DNA of 64,000 bases from RYN-230 sp963717125 (lineage in GTDB: Bacteria; Actinomycetota; Actinomycetes; Streptosporangiales; Streptosporangiaceae). The notes below the pieces were generated by a model, which worked only from the letters and a program-made list of their open reading frames with translations, was not told the DNA's origin and ran no database searches. Both the position numbers and the translations under genes were made by a program. The stretch spans positions 297,181-361,180 of the forward strand of contig CAVQVG010000018.1 of the NCBI GenBank assembly GCA_963717125.1. The letters are read 5' to 3'. Shown piece by piece: positions 23,239 to 31,782 of the stretch. Positions within the stretch are counted from its first letter, which is position 1; each line of letters starts with the position of its first letter.

Positions 23239-23260
23239 GTGCAGCAGCAAAGTGCAGCAA
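23239..23260 (+). repeat. Right arm-type repeat of the AICE
   Basis: GTGCAGCAGCAA-A-GTGCAGCAA differs by one base from 3693-3714 and has the same orientation. It lies 85 bases inside the second att core, as expected for the opposite integrase arm. Confidence 0.6.
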
Positions 23261-23345
23261 CCGCAGCGACCCGAGCTGACCTTGCCTGACCCGCATCGGC
23301 TTGCTGGCCTGCGTCAATGACCCTCATCGACCTCCCTGCCTCTCG

Positions 23346-23389
23346 ATGGTAAGGAGAAGGTCTACGGTTCGATTCCGTAAGGGGGCTCC
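23346..23389 (+). repeat. att core copy 2 (junction of AICE and second island)
   Basis: Exact 44-base copy of the tRNA-Thr 3' end. The bases just outside differ (G before, ACA after), which defines the limits of the repeat. It serves as attR of the AICE and attL of the second island. Confidence 0.95.
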
Positions 23390-23447
23390 ACAGAACAGCA
23401 GGTCAGGCTGACTTTCTGATCACTCTGGGATGGCCTTCAAGATTCCC

Positions 23448-23466
23448 TGACCGTCAGTTGACCGTC
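23448..23466 (+). repeat. Left arm-like repeat of the second island
   Basis: TGACCGTC occurs twice with 11-bp period, 58 bases after att copy 2. Together with the next 45 bases it resembles 39193-39256 near the other end, in the same orientation. Confidence 0.45.
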
Positions 23467-23769
23467 GTTCTGGACGTAGAGAGTTGGCACTCAGCCGCAC
23501 GGATTGACCCTCGATAGCACGCCGGTCCGGCGCAGCGAAGGCTCTTGTTGAACAGCCGGGGTCGTGCCCTCCGCGGGTCGCGTTCGCCGTTGCCCTGGTG
23601 GCGGCGGCCATCCAAGATCCTGGACGTCCAGATGTGCTGAAGACGACAGATCGGCCAGTGAGGACACATTCCAGGGCGCCAACGCCCGACCAAGTCATCC
23701 ACCGACGTTGCCCGCCCGGTCAGCGGGCCGGGCGAAGCGGCCGGACCTGTTCTGCCCTATCGTCTGGGT

Positions 23770-24258
23770 ATGCCTGCCAGGAAGGGTCCCACTCCCCAGG
23801 ACGCGGCCACCGCCCGCCGGATCCTAGTCGACGGGATGGCCCGGGACACCGGGGTATCCGGCTTGGCATGCGAGCTAGCGCCGCTGCATCCACGCGGCAA
23901 CACCTTCCCCGGCGAGGTCTTCCTCCAAGTCGCTGCCGACGCGCTGGAGTGGTGTGGGGCCAGCCGCGCCGACCCGCTGGCCCTGGAAGGGATGCCGGAG
24001 CGGTTCCTGCCGGAGTGCGCCTTCCGCGGCCGGGAAAACAAGAAGCTTCAGTTCACTGTCCTGGCAGCGGCGGCGCTGCGTGGGGGGGCAGAGCCTGACC
24101 TGCTCGGTGAGGTCACCTGGTGGCAAACCGACGACTTTTGGCAGTACGCCCTGTGGGCGGCGGTTGCCTATATCCGCGCTGCCGCCAGCCAAGCCGGCGT
24201 GCCGGTGCGCCGGGTATGCCAGGAACTGGCCCAGCGCGCCGGACCGCAGCCCGGATGA
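23770..24258 (+). CDS. Conserved-looking hypothetical protein next to a pRiA4b ORF-3-like gene
   Basis: The 162-residue protein starts MPARKGPTPQDAATARRILV. It is largely helical with several tryptophans (EWCGASRADPLALEG; VTWWQTDDFWQYALWAAVAY) and no catalytic motif I recognise. It is rightward with a 95-base gap to the next gene; a 16-bp perfect palindrome (CTGCCGGGCCCGGCAG, 24313-24328) lies in that gap. Partnership with the downstream gene is inferred from orientation and spacing. Confidence 0.6.
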   Translation: MPARKGPTPQDAATARRILVDGMARDTGVSGLACELAPLHPRGNTFPGEVFLQVAADALEWCGASRADPLALEGMPERFLPECAFRGRENKKLQFTVLAAAALRGGAEPDLLGEVTWWQTDDFWQYALWAAVAYIRAAASQAGVPVRRVCQELAQRAGPQPG

Positions 24259-24353
24259 ACCCTCACTCGATGCCTGCTGACGAGTCGGTCCCGCAGGGCC
24301 TAAGCTAACCGGCTGCCGGGCCCGGCAGCAGAGGACCGCAGTGGAGGTGCACC

Positions 24354-24917
24354 GTGGCACGGACCTGGTTGTCGATCCGGGTGGACCTGGTCGAGGGCCA
24401 CGGTGAGCGGTACTGGCCGCGGCCCGGGCGGATATTCGCGGCGGCGCGCAGCCACACCTTCAGGCAACTCGCCAACGCTATCGACGACGCGTTCGCCCGA
24501 TGGGACCGATCCCACCTGCAGGAGTTCACCCTCACCGGCCAGACTAGGCTGTGCCTGCCGGACCCGGACTGGGAGATCGAGGGCGTAATCACTGAGGACT
24601 ACCAGCGTGTCAAGCTGTCACGGCTGCGGCCGGGCGAGCAGTTCGTGTACGTATTCGACCTGGGCGACGACTGGGCACACCTGTGCACGGTCGGCGCGCA
24701 GCGGATCGACCCGGTCGAGGCGCTTGGGATCCTGCCCGGCACACCGCGGCCGTACTGGGGCTGGGGCGATCTTCCCGACCAGTACGGCCGCCGGTGGGAC
24801 GGCGACGACGGCGACTCACCCCAGCCCACCGACCCCGGGGTCGCTGATCTTCCACCGCTCCGGCCTCACTGGGGGACCGCCAGCCAACGGCCGGGACCCA
24901 GTCTCATGGCACTGTAG
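24354..24917 (+). CDS. Plasmid pRiA4b ORF-3-like protein
   Basis: The 187-residue protein starts at a GTG preceded by GTGGAGGTG. It matches the pRiA4b ORF-3 (PF07929-type) pattern: an N-terminal strand, FRQLANAIDDAFARWDRSHL, EFTL, then VKLSRLRPGEQFVYVFDLGD and DDWAHLCTVG. These proteins occur on plasmids and mobile elements and their biochemical role is not established. The C-terminal part (from about 125) is Trp/Gly/Asp/Pro-rich. Confidence 0.78.
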   Translation: MARTWLSIRVDLVEGHGERYWPRPGRIFAAARSHTFRQLANAIDDAFARWDRSHLQEFTLTGQTRLCLPDPDWEIEGVITEDYQRVKLSRLRPGEQFVYVFDLGDDWAHLCTVGAQRIDPVEALGILPGTPRPYWGWGDLPDQYGRRWDGDDGDSPQPTDPGVADLPPLRPHWGTASQRPGPSLMAL

Positions 24918-25093
24918 CCGGGCATCTGCCCATCCCGGTCAGCCCAGCCTGCACCTCCAGGCCTGCCGCCACCGCGGTATGTGAGCGCGGTCGCGGGGAA
25001 TGGTCACTATTCGTGGAGACCTGGCGGTGTTCCCTCGGCCGGGTTTCCGCGTCCCAGGTTGGCTACTCTCGTCAGGCCAGGCAAGCTCAGGAC

Positions 25094-25639
25094 ATGGAAA
25101 CAGGCGGCCGCACGTTCGTGACCGTGGATGTGCATTACCTAGGTTCCGGGGGTGCGCGGGCAGCGGCCGTGGTAGCTGCTGATGCCCGCTTCTGCGAGGT
25201 AGTGGCTGAACGCACTGAAGACGTGGCGGAGGTGCTGCCGTACCGGCCTGGTGAGTTCTATCTGCGTGAACTCCCGCCGATCCGCGCGGTTCTGAGCGGG
25301 CTGAGCGGTCTGGCCTTCCTGGTGGTCGACGGCTACGCCGACCTTGACCCCGGCGGCCGGCCCGGCCTTGGTGCGTACGCGCAGGCTGAGTTCGGCATCC
25401 CGGTAATCGGCGTGGCCAAGACCGCCTTCCGGACGGCTAGCCATGCCGTGCCCGTGCTCCGCGGAACTTCGGCGCGCCAGTTGTTTGTCACCGCGGCCGG
25501 GATGCCCCGCGGCGAAGCGGCGGAGCTGGTACGGCACATGGCCGGACAGCACCGACTGCCCGACGCGATACGCCGCGCCGACATACTCGCACGCACGAGC
25601 CTGCCCGCTGCCGAACTCACTCACAGACAGCACGGCTGA
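25094..25639 (+). CDS. nfi: Endonuclease V-like protein
   Basis: The 181-residue protein follows the endonuclease V pattern. TVDVHYLG gives the first acidic strand; PYRPGEFYLRELPPI corresponds to the PYxPGxLxFRE motif with the catalytic Glu; FLVVDGYADLDPGG is the second acidic motif in place of the usual DGHGxAHPR; IPVIGVAKT is the conserved lysine strand. Endonuclease V nicks DNA or RNA at inosine. The altered DGYADLDPGG segment means substrate preference may differ. The chosen start is the ATG at 25094; an extension to 25013 is possible but has weak support. Confidence 0.8.
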   Translation: METGGRTFVTVDVHYLGSGGARAAAVVAADARFCEVVAERTEDVAEVLPYRPGEFYLRELPPIRAVLSGLSGLAFLVVDGYADLDPGGRPGLGAYAQAEFGIPVIGVAKTAFRTASHAVPVLRGTSARQLFVTAAGMPRGEAAELVRHMAGQHRLPDAIRRADILARTSLPAAELTHRQHG

Positions 25640-25921
25640 CCAAGCGCGGATCGCGGCAGAACCGGACGTTCGCTGCCCGCGGGCTAGTGAATATCTATGC
25701 GGGCTAGTTGAATCGTCAACGCCACAACACTGCTGGACGGGCCACCATGAGGACCGCTGAGTGCGCGCACCCACCCGCCGTTCGGAGCGGGCAGAGAGCC
25801 CTTGCTGTTCATCTCCTGTTACGTCCAGATCAGGTTGTTCGGTGCTAGTTACCAGACCCCGAGACTGGAGCGGTCGCGCGTAAGGGATGATCTCACCTCG
25901 GGCGGACGCTCGGTGAGTGGC

Positions 25922-25967
25922 TGTAGCACTCTGAAATGGCCCCGCTGTTCTCCTTTGATCTGGCCCC
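25922..25967 (+). repeat. Left terminal inverted repeat of the IS21 element
   Basis: It begins TGTAGCACTCTGAAATGGCC and matches the reverse complement of 29308-29351 through TGGCCCCxCTGTTCTC and a second TGGCCCC. Confidence 0.7.
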
Positions 25968-26122
25968 ACCGGGGGCGGGTCGCGGTGGCGGTGTAGCACT
26001 CTGATTTGGCCCCACCCCGTGCGGAACCCGTGGCGACACGCCGGGTGGTTGCGGGGCGGATGGGATGTCCGGGTGGATTGTTGTTCGCATCGGGGTGTTC
26101 CTCCGCTTCGGGTGGGGCCGGG

Positions 26123-27754
26123 ATGGGGCCGAAGAGAGTGGAGCTGTTCGCGGCGATCCGTTTTGACTGGCAGCGCAACCAGATGTCGGTGCGGTCGCTG
26201 GCCCGCAAGTACGACGTGCACCGTCGGACGGTGCGTCAGGCGGTCGGCTCGCCGGTCCCGCCGGGCCGTAAGGCGCCGGAGCGGCAGGCGGTGGTGCTGG
26301 ACGGGGTCCGCGGGCTGATCGACGGGATGCTGCGGGAGGACCTGGCCGCGCCGCGTAAGCAGCGGCATACCGCGAAGCGGGTGTTCGAGCGGTTGTGTGA
26401 TGAGCATGGTGCGGCGGTGTCGTATTCGTATGTGGCCAAGTACGTGGCCCGCCGCCGCGGTGAGATCACTGTGGAGGACCGCGCCAGCGCCGGGAGCTTG
26501 CCGGGGTTCGTGCTGCAGGCCAAGGACCCGGGTGCTGAGGCCGAGGTTGACTTCGGCGAGGTCACTGTATGCCTGGCGGGTGAGCAGGCCCGGTGTTACA
26601 TGTTCGCGTTCCGCCTGTCGTGCTCGGGGAGGGCGTGCCACCGGGTGTATGCCAGCCAGGCCCAGGAGGCGTTCCTGGAAGGCCACGTGGCGGCGTTCGA
26701 GGCGTGCGGCGGGGTGCCTGCCGGGCATGTCCGCTATGACAACCTGACCCCGGCGGTCGCCAAGGTGCTGACCGGGCGCAGCCGCACCGAGACCGGGCGG
26801 TGGCTGTCCTTTCGCGCCCATTACGGGTTCGAGGCGTTCTACTGCATCCCCGGCCAGGAAGGGGCGCATGAGAAAGGCGGCGTGGAAGGCGAGATCGGCC
26901 GGTTCCGCCGCCGGTGGTTCGTCCCGGTGCCGCAGGCGGGCTCGCTGGCGGAGCTCAACGCCCGCCTGGCCGGGGCCGATGCGGCCGAGGACGCCCGCCA
27001 TATCGGGCAGCGGTCCGCGACGGTCGGGGAGGACTTCGCCGCTGAGCGCCCGTTCCTGCTGCCGCTGCCGTCGGAGGCGTTCGACACAGCCGCGACGCTG
27101 TGGCCGCGGGCAGACCGGTATGCGAGGATCACCATCGGCAAGTGCCGGTACTCGGTGCCCGCCCGCCTGATCGAGTCCCGGGTCCGGGTACGGCTGTCAG
27201 CTAACCAGCTGGAAGTTTTCGACGGGCCGAAGCTGGCCGCGGTGCATCCGCGGCTGGCCGCTTCCGGGGCCGAGCACCTGGTCCTTGATCACTACCTGGA
27301 GATCTTGTCCCGCAAGCCAGGCGCGCTGCCCGGGGCGGCCGCGCTGGTCCAGGCCCGCGCCGCCGGGGCGTTCACCCCCGCGCACCAGGAATTCTGGGAC
27401 CGGGCACGGGCCCGGCTCGGTGACGGGCCGGGCACCAGGGCGCTGATCGGGGTGCTGCTCCTGCACCGGCGGATGCCCGCCGAGCAGGTGACCGCCGGGA
27501 TCACCGCGGCGCTGGCGGCGGGCAGCTACTCACCGGATGTAGTCGCGATCGAGGCCCGCAAGCAGCCCGCCGCGGGCGGCCAGCCCGCCGAAGGCCCGTG
27601 GCCAGCGCTGCGGCCGCGGCCATCGCGGGCGGCGGTGGTCACCCTGCCCCGTCGGCAACCCGAGCTGCCAGCCGACCGGCGCCCCGCGCCGTCGGTGGCT
27701 GCCTACGACCAGCTGCTGGCCTCCCCGCCCGCCGCCGGCCAGGCAGGCGCGTGA
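26123..27754 (+). CDS. istA: IS21-family transposase IstA
   Basis: The 543-residue protein has an N-terminal HTH (SVRSLARKYDVHRRTVRQAV), then the DDE integrase core: EVDFGEV (first Asp), VRYDNLTPAV (second Asp) and KGGVEGEIGRFRR (Glu). A C-terminal beta-rich domain with RITIGKCRYSVPARLIESRV follows, typical of IS21 IstA. It cuts and joins transposon ends together with IstB. The start at 26123 gives a family-like N-terminus (MGPKRVELFAAIRFD); upstream in-frame ATGs are less likely. Its stop overlaps the istB start by one base (TGATG). Confidence 0.94.
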   Translation: MGPKRVELFAAIRFDWQRNQMSVRSLARKYDVHRRTVRQAVGSPVPPGRKAPERQAVVLDGVRGLIDGMLREDLAAPRKQRHTAKRVFERLCDEHGAAVSYSYVAKYVARRRGEITVEDRASAGSLPGFVLQAKDPGAEAEVDFGEVTVCLAGEQARCYMFAFRLSCSGRACHRVYASQAQEAFLEGHVAAFEACGGVPAGHVRYDNLTPAVAKVLTGRSRTETGRWLSFRAHYGFEAFYCIPGQEGAHEKGGVEGEIGRFRRRWFVPVPQAGSLAELNARLAGADAAEDARHIGQRSATVGEDFAAERPFLLPLPSEAFDTAATLWPRADRYARITIGKCRYSVPARLIESRVRVRLSANQLEVFDGPKLAAVHPRLAASGAEHLVLDHYLEILSRKPGALPGAAALVQARAAGAFTPAHQEFWDRARARLGDGPGTRALIGVLLLHRRMPAEQVTAGITAALAAGSYSPDVVAIEARKQPAAGGQPAEGPWPALRPRPSRAAVVTLPRRQPELPADRRPAPSVAAYDQLLASPPAAGQAGA

Positions 27755-28548
27755 TGGCCCGCGCCACCGCCCGCGATGAGCTGACCGACACCGCCGCCGA
27801 CGCGGCGATCGACCAGGCGTGCCGGATCCTGCGGCTGCCCACGGTGCGGGCCCGGCACGCCGAGATCGCGGCCGCGGCGTCCCGCGAGCAGGCCAGCTAT
27901 AAGGGGTTCCTGGTCGAGCTGCTGTCGGTCGAGTGCGACGACCGGGAGGCCCGCCGCAAGGCCCGGCTGGTCCGCGACGCCGGTTTCCCCCGCCCCAAGC
28001 GGATCGAGGACTTCGACTTCGCCGCCAACCCCCGCGTGCCCGCCGCGCTGATCCACACCCTGGCCCGCTCCGCGTGGGTGGCCGCCGGGCAGCCCTGCTG
28101 CCTGATCGGCGACTCCGGCACTGGCAAGTCCCACCTGCTGATCGGGCTGGGCACCGCCGCCGCCGAGAACGGCTGCCGGGTGAAATACACCACCGCCGCC
28201 GCGCTGGTCAACGAGCTGGTCGAGGCGGCCGACGACAAGACCCTGTCGCGCACCATCGCCCGCTACGGCCGCGTTGACCCTTTGTGCCTGGACGAGCTGG
28301 GCTACCTCGAGCTGGACCGCCGCGGCGCCGAGCTGCTGTTCCAGGTCTTCACCGAACGCGAGGAACGCGCCTCGATCGCGATCGCGTCCAACGCTGCCTT
28401 CAGCGAATGGACCGCCACCTTCACCGATCCGCGGCTCTGCGCGGCCATCGTTGACCGGCTCACCTACGACGCGCACATCATCGCGACCGGCACCGATTCC
28501 TACCGGCTGCGCACCGCCAAGGCCCGCCACCAGGCAGGCGAAACCTGA
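27754..28548 (+). CDS. istB: IS21-family ATPase IstB
   Basis: The 264-residue AAA+ protein has a Walker A GDSGTGKSHL, a Walker B LCLDELGYLEL and a sensor-like IAIASNAAFSEW, with an N-terminal helical region (KGFLVELLSVECDDREARRK) typical of IstB. It assembles on target DNA and remodels it for IstA. The start codon overlaps the istA stop, and an upstream in-frame extension to 27598 lies inside istA and is rejected. Confidence 0.94.
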   Translation: MARATARDELTDTAADAAIDQACRILRLPTVRARHAEIAAAASREQASYKGFLVELLSVECDDREARRKARLVRDAGFPRPKRIEDFDFAANPRVPAALIHTLARSAWVAAGQPCCLIGDSGTGKSHLLIGLGTAAAENGCRVKYTTAAALVNELVEAADDKTLSRTIARYGRVDPLCLDELGYLELDRRGAELLFQVFTEREERASIAIASNAAFSEWTATFTDPRLCAAIVDRLTYDAHIIATGTDSYRLRTAKARHQAGET

Positions 28549-28577
28549 CACCCCTCGCACCGGCGGAGGTGCACGCC

Positions 28578-28895
28578 ATGGGCCTGATCAGCCAGCCCGG
28601 CAGCGACTACCAGCTCACCGGCGTCACCCTCGACGCCGGGAACACCCGCGACATCATCTGCCTGCTCCTCGACGTCCATGCCGTCCTGGACCAGCTCCAC
28701 CTGGACGGCACCCAGCCCGAGATCACGGCGCTCGCCGACGCCTGCCTGCGCGAATCATCCAGCCCCTGCACCCTGCCGGGCCTCATCAGCGCCCTCGACG
28801 ACGTGATCAGCCAGCTCACCCGGGCGATGCGCGCCGCAGTCCTGGCCATCCCCGAGCCCAGCCACGACCACCATCCCGGCCCAGACAGCTCCTGA
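28578..28895 (+). CDS. Hypothetical passenger protein 1 of the IS21 element
   Basis: The 105-residue protein starts MGLISQPGSDYQLTGVTLDA 7 bases after GGAGGT and is mostly helical. It starts 29 bases after the istB stop, inside the terminal repeats, so it moves with the element. I recognise no domain; the amphipathic helices (IICLLLDVHAVLDQLHL, ALADACLRESS) would fit a small dimeric or regulatory protein. Confidence 0.6.
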   Translation: MGLISQPGSDYQLTGVTLDAGNTRDIICLLLDVHAVLDQLHLDGTQPEITALADACLRESSSPCTLPGLISALDDVISQLTRAMRAAVLAIPEPSHDHHPGPDSS

Positions 28896-28935
28896 CCGCC
28901 GGGCGGGTGCGCTGGCGATCCGCCATGATTGGCCG

Positions 28936-29232
28936 GTGCCCGAGTACCTCATCCGGACCACCAGCACGCACGAGCTCCCCGCCCTCCACCGCAGCCGCCT
29001 GGCCGACGTTCTCCTGCCTGCCGGGTTCAACTGCGAGCAAGCCGAAGGCTGGGGCGACTTCCGGATGCGCTGCGGCAGCACGCAGGTCGCGTTGTCAGGG
29101 GAAGATCCCGGATGGCAGGTCACCTTCGAAGGGCCCATGCCCGAAACCGACTGCGAGCGCCTCATGATCACGCTCACCCAGCAAATCGAACAGGCAGCCG
29201 GCGAAGCCTGCGAGTGGCTCCAGATCACCTAA
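28936..29232 (+). CDS. Hypothetical passenger protein 2 of the IS21 element
   Basis: The 98-residue protein starts at a GTG (PEYLIRTTSTHELPALHRSR) and ends with EWLQIT. It has an alpha/beta alternation with CEQAEGWGDFRMRCGS and a beta strand VTFEGPMP. It lies 40 bases after passenger 1 and 76 bases before the right inverted repeat. Function unknown. Confidence 0.55.
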   Translation: MPEYLIRTTSTHELPALHRSRLADVLLPAGFNCEQAEGWGDFRMRCGSTQVALSGEDPGWQVTFEGPMPETDCERLMITLTQQIEQAAGEACEWLQIT

Positions 29233-29307
29233 CCCGGCGGGCCGCACGGCCCGGACATGGGTGGGGCCAAATCTGAGGAGAACTTTCCGTCCCAGCCCTC
29301 GCCAGCC

Positions 29308-29351
29308 GGGGCCAAATCAGAAGAGAACAGTGGGGCCACTTCGGGTTGACA
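29308..29351 (-). repeat. Right terminal inverted repeat of the IS21 element
   Basis: Read on the minus strand it begins TGTCAACCCGAAGTGGCCCC and parallels the left end. A second TGGCCCC-containing sub-repeat lies further in, near 29263. Confidence 0.7.
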
Positions 29352-29461
29352 AAGCCACGGTGAGAATATGGGCTTGGCTCAACTAACGAAAAATTAGCAG
29401 AAATCTGACATAACGTAGTATCCGGGCGCATCCGGAGGACATTTTATTACACAGCAAGCCG

Positions 29462-29492
29462 TTGACACTGCTGGCGCTTGTGGGATTAGAAT
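29462..29492 (+). promoter_or_regulatory. Candidate promoter of the Fn3 surface-protein gene
   Basis: TTGACA (29462-29467) and TAGAAT (29487-29492) are separated by 19 bases, slightly long, 50 bases upstream of the start at 29543. Confidence 0.4.
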
Positions 29493-29542
29493 CGTCAGCC
29501 GAAAGTGCGGACTGTGGCTGCCGTAACAGAGATAGGCGAGCC

Positions 29543-30954
29543 ATGAAGAAAAACATGTACAGGCCCGTGCTCATGGGCTTGGCCCTCGCGGCGTTGCTCA
29601 TTTCCCCCCTCGCGGCCACCAGCTATCCAGCCCATGCCGCCTTGTCGGTGCACGCGGCGATCGGCAGCAATACACCCGTCCCGGCCGCGCCGTCGAACCT
29701 GACCGCGCGGGCTGTCGGCGCGACGTCCGTCCGGCTGACCTGGACAAACAACGCCGGTAACCAGTCCGGGGTCGTAATCAGCCTCGACGGCAAAGAGTCG
29801 GTGGACCTACAAGGGGCCACGGTCAGCTCCTACACCTGGAACGAGCTGTCACCGAACACGCAGTACTGGTTCTACGTCGCGTCGAAGATCTATGGCACGC
29901 CGGGCGACCCGACCGGCTCTGGCAACACACAGTCCGCATGGGTCGGCCCGGCCTACGCGACCACAGTCGGCACGCAGCCGTCAACATCACCTGCACCCCA
30001 GCCGCCGACGTCACCTGCGCCGCAGCCGTCGCGGACAGCACCCGCGCCGCAACCGTCGTCGACATCACCTGCGCCGCAGCCGTCAACGGCGGGTTCTGGT
30101 GTGCCGACGACACTGCCGACCCAGCCGTCGCCGACGTTTGTCTGCGTCACCGGGCCTGGCGGCAGCTGCCTGCAGCCTGGGGCGGCCTGCCGGTACCGCA
30201 AACCTGGACGCCGACGGTGCCCGGCTGGGTGACGTCGGGGGTCACGGGCGGCTGCGTGGCCGAGTTCCTCCCCCTGGATGAGGTCGAGCTGTGGACGCTG
30301 TTCGAGAAATTGGGCGATGCCATCCAGTTCGATGAGTCCAACGGGAACTTCTTCGTCCTGCTGTCCGCCGCCACAGGGCTGGGAGACTACTGTTCTCAGC
30401 TCGGCTACGACCTGCTCACCGGCAAGCCGATTCCACAGACCATAGACTTCACCCGGGGCGCGGCCTCGCCGCAAAACGGGACCGTGCTGGACAGCGTGAT
30501 CACGCCGGCCGACACGGCGGCCGCGCAGAGCGTGTTCCAGCCGGTGCCCAAGTCGCAACTGGCCTCGGTCGAGAAGCTGCCGTTCCTGCGCCAGCGCTTC
30601 GGCTACGCGGTCGCCCAGGTCGGCGCGGCGGCGGCGCTCAGCCAGAAATACCCGGCCGGATGGCGTACGGCCACGCAAAAGAGCGTGGTGTGCCGACCAC
30701 AGCAAGGCGGGTACCGCTGCCCCTGGAGTTATCAGCTCAACGGCGCTCATCACTCCGGTTACGTCCTCGTCGCGGTGAAGGCTAGCAATTACCGCCTCGT
30801 CAAGGTCGCCGAGGTCGCCCAGGCCGCACCCGCGAGCCCAGCATCCAGCCTCAGCCCCCTGTGGTACATCTCGATCGCCGCGGCGTTGGTCATCGTAGCC
30901 ATCCTCGTCGCAGTTCTTCGCAGGCGACGCCGGGCAACGGCTGCAGCGCAGTGA
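29543..30954 (+). pseudogene. Secreted Fn3-domain surface protein, frameshifted
   Basis: The first frame (29543-30232) has a signal peptide (MKKNMYRPVLMGLALAALLI, cleavage after AHA), a fibronectin type III domain (PSNLTARAVGATSVRLTWTN through NTQYWFYV) and a Pro/Thr/Ser linker with TSPAPQPS repeats, then breaks into Arg-rich text. The meaningful sequence continues in another frame from about 30185: WTPTVPGWVTSGVTGGC, a globular domain of about 200 residues with several Cys, a C-terminal membrane helix (LWYISIAAALVIVAILVAVL) and a basic tail. A one-base shift near 30175-30195 would join them into an anchored extracellular protein of about 470 residues. Confidence 0.65.
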
Positions 30955-30991
30955 CGGTCTCATCGGCGAAGGCCGCGAGCCTCGCCCGTAC

Positions 30992-31033
30992 CGCCCGGAG
31001 CGAAAGCTAACCCGCCCGGAGCGAAAGCTAACG
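30992..31033. repeat. Two tandem 21-bp repeats
   Basis: The unit CCGCCCGGAGCGAAAGCTAAC occurs twice head to tail. The flanking 30955-31212 region holds no gene. Confidence 0.7.
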
Positions 31034-31212
31034 TGGAGTTACTGCCGCTCAGCCAGGAAGAAGCACCGCAAGTGCCCGGTCGGCGGCAAAAGAGTGCGGC
31101 TGAAACGCCGGGCAGGCAGGCACATCGAAATCGGTTGATGGGTCTCCGGCAAGCGAACCGCTAGGTCACTAGCTAGACCCACCGTTATTCATTGTGCGTG
31201 ATACTTGATGGC

Positions 31213-31515
31213 ATGGCCTACTGCGAGCTTTGCGACATGAGCCGCGACTCCTGCCCACACGGTCTTGCTGAGCGGCGCGCAGCCACGATGCCGGACGCTT
31301 CCTTCCTCCAGATTTCGCCGAGAGGTATGGCTCATTTCCCGGGATGCCCTCACAAAGGCGATGACCCTGACCTCCACGACTGGGGCACACTCGACGTTCC
31401 GCAACCCTGGCAACAGCTGGGGAACGGCGAACATCTGCGTGTCACTGGCGGCGAGCGCAGCGATCTTGTCGCCGTCTCCCGGTGCCAGACCTGCCTGAGT
31501 CATGGCCCGTGGTGA
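31213..31515 (+). CDS. Small putative zinc-binding protein
   Basis: The 100-residue protein starts MAYCELCDMSRDSCPHGLAE. The CxxC plus CxH arrangement at the N-terminus and a later GCPHKGDD and RCQTCLSHG suggest two zinc sites. It is typical of small actinomycete proteins of unknown role, some of them attached to restriction systems. It lies 267 bases before the Mrr-type nuclease gene on the same strand. No clear ribosome site is present, so the start is uncertain. Confidence 0.5.
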   Translation: MAYCELCDMSRDSCPHGLAERRAATMPDASFLQISPRGMAHFPGCPHKGDDPDLHDWGTLDVPQPWQQLGNGEHLRVTGGERSDLVAVSRCQTCLSHGPW

Positions 31516-31782
31516 AGCCTTCACATCCCCTGTCTGCCAGTTTGCGAGTACCGCCCTAGCCGACCAATCGCTTGTTTGCGGCTATGAGAATGCGGCAGTA
31601 CCCGGCGGCGACGGCGGATCGCCGGGATAGCGCTGGAGTCCACTGGGCCAGGGCGGTGGAGTGGGGTGCCAGCCCTGGTGCCGCTCAGCATGAGCCTTGA
31701 TTGACCAGGCGGTTATGTGGCTTGTGAAGGTCAGGGCATGGCAGAGTGCAGGCGGAACCATTCTGCGTGAGATGGGTAGATC
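31516..31782. other. Short gap before the Mrr gene
   Basis: No gene or strong signal seen. The region contains the leader of the Mrr-type gene. Confidence 0.4.

Larger units (their letters stand above)
3601..23389. mobile_element. Actinobacterial integrative and conjugative element (AICE) in tRNA-Thr
   Basis: The 19.8-kb segment is bounded by exact 44-bp att cores. It holds the AICE core set in one leftward block: tyrosine integrase, excisionase, RepSA-type initiator, FtsK/TraB translocase and several small AICE-typical proteins (DUF2637, RRQRL-type zinc protein, SCO3933 family). Variable cargo fills the right half. Matching 22-bp arm-like repeats lie just inside both ends (3693, 23239). By analogy with pSAM2 it should excise, replicate and transfer as double-stranded DNA via TraB. 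All core genes are intact as read, so it may still be functional; that is inference. Confidence 0.92.
25922..29351. mobile_element. IS21-family insertion sequence with two passenger genes
   Basis: istA and istB overlap in one rightward unit. The ends form imperfect terminal inverted repeats beginning TGT. Each end carries two sub-repeats around TGGCCCC, and the left end repeats TGTAGCACTCTGA at 25922 and 25994. Two further small genes lie between istB and the right end. No clear target duplication is seen at the assigned tips. Confidence 0.82.

Noticed and set aside
25139..27001. Long leftward frame over endonuclease V and istA
   Set aside because: Arg/His/Pro-rich antisense of two well-supported genes with complete catalytic motifs on the + strand.
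28274..29167. Rightward 297-codon frame over the end of istB and the passenger genes
   Set aside because: Pro/Arg/Thr-rich shadow frame; istB and two smaller frames with ribosome sites or better composition explain the region.
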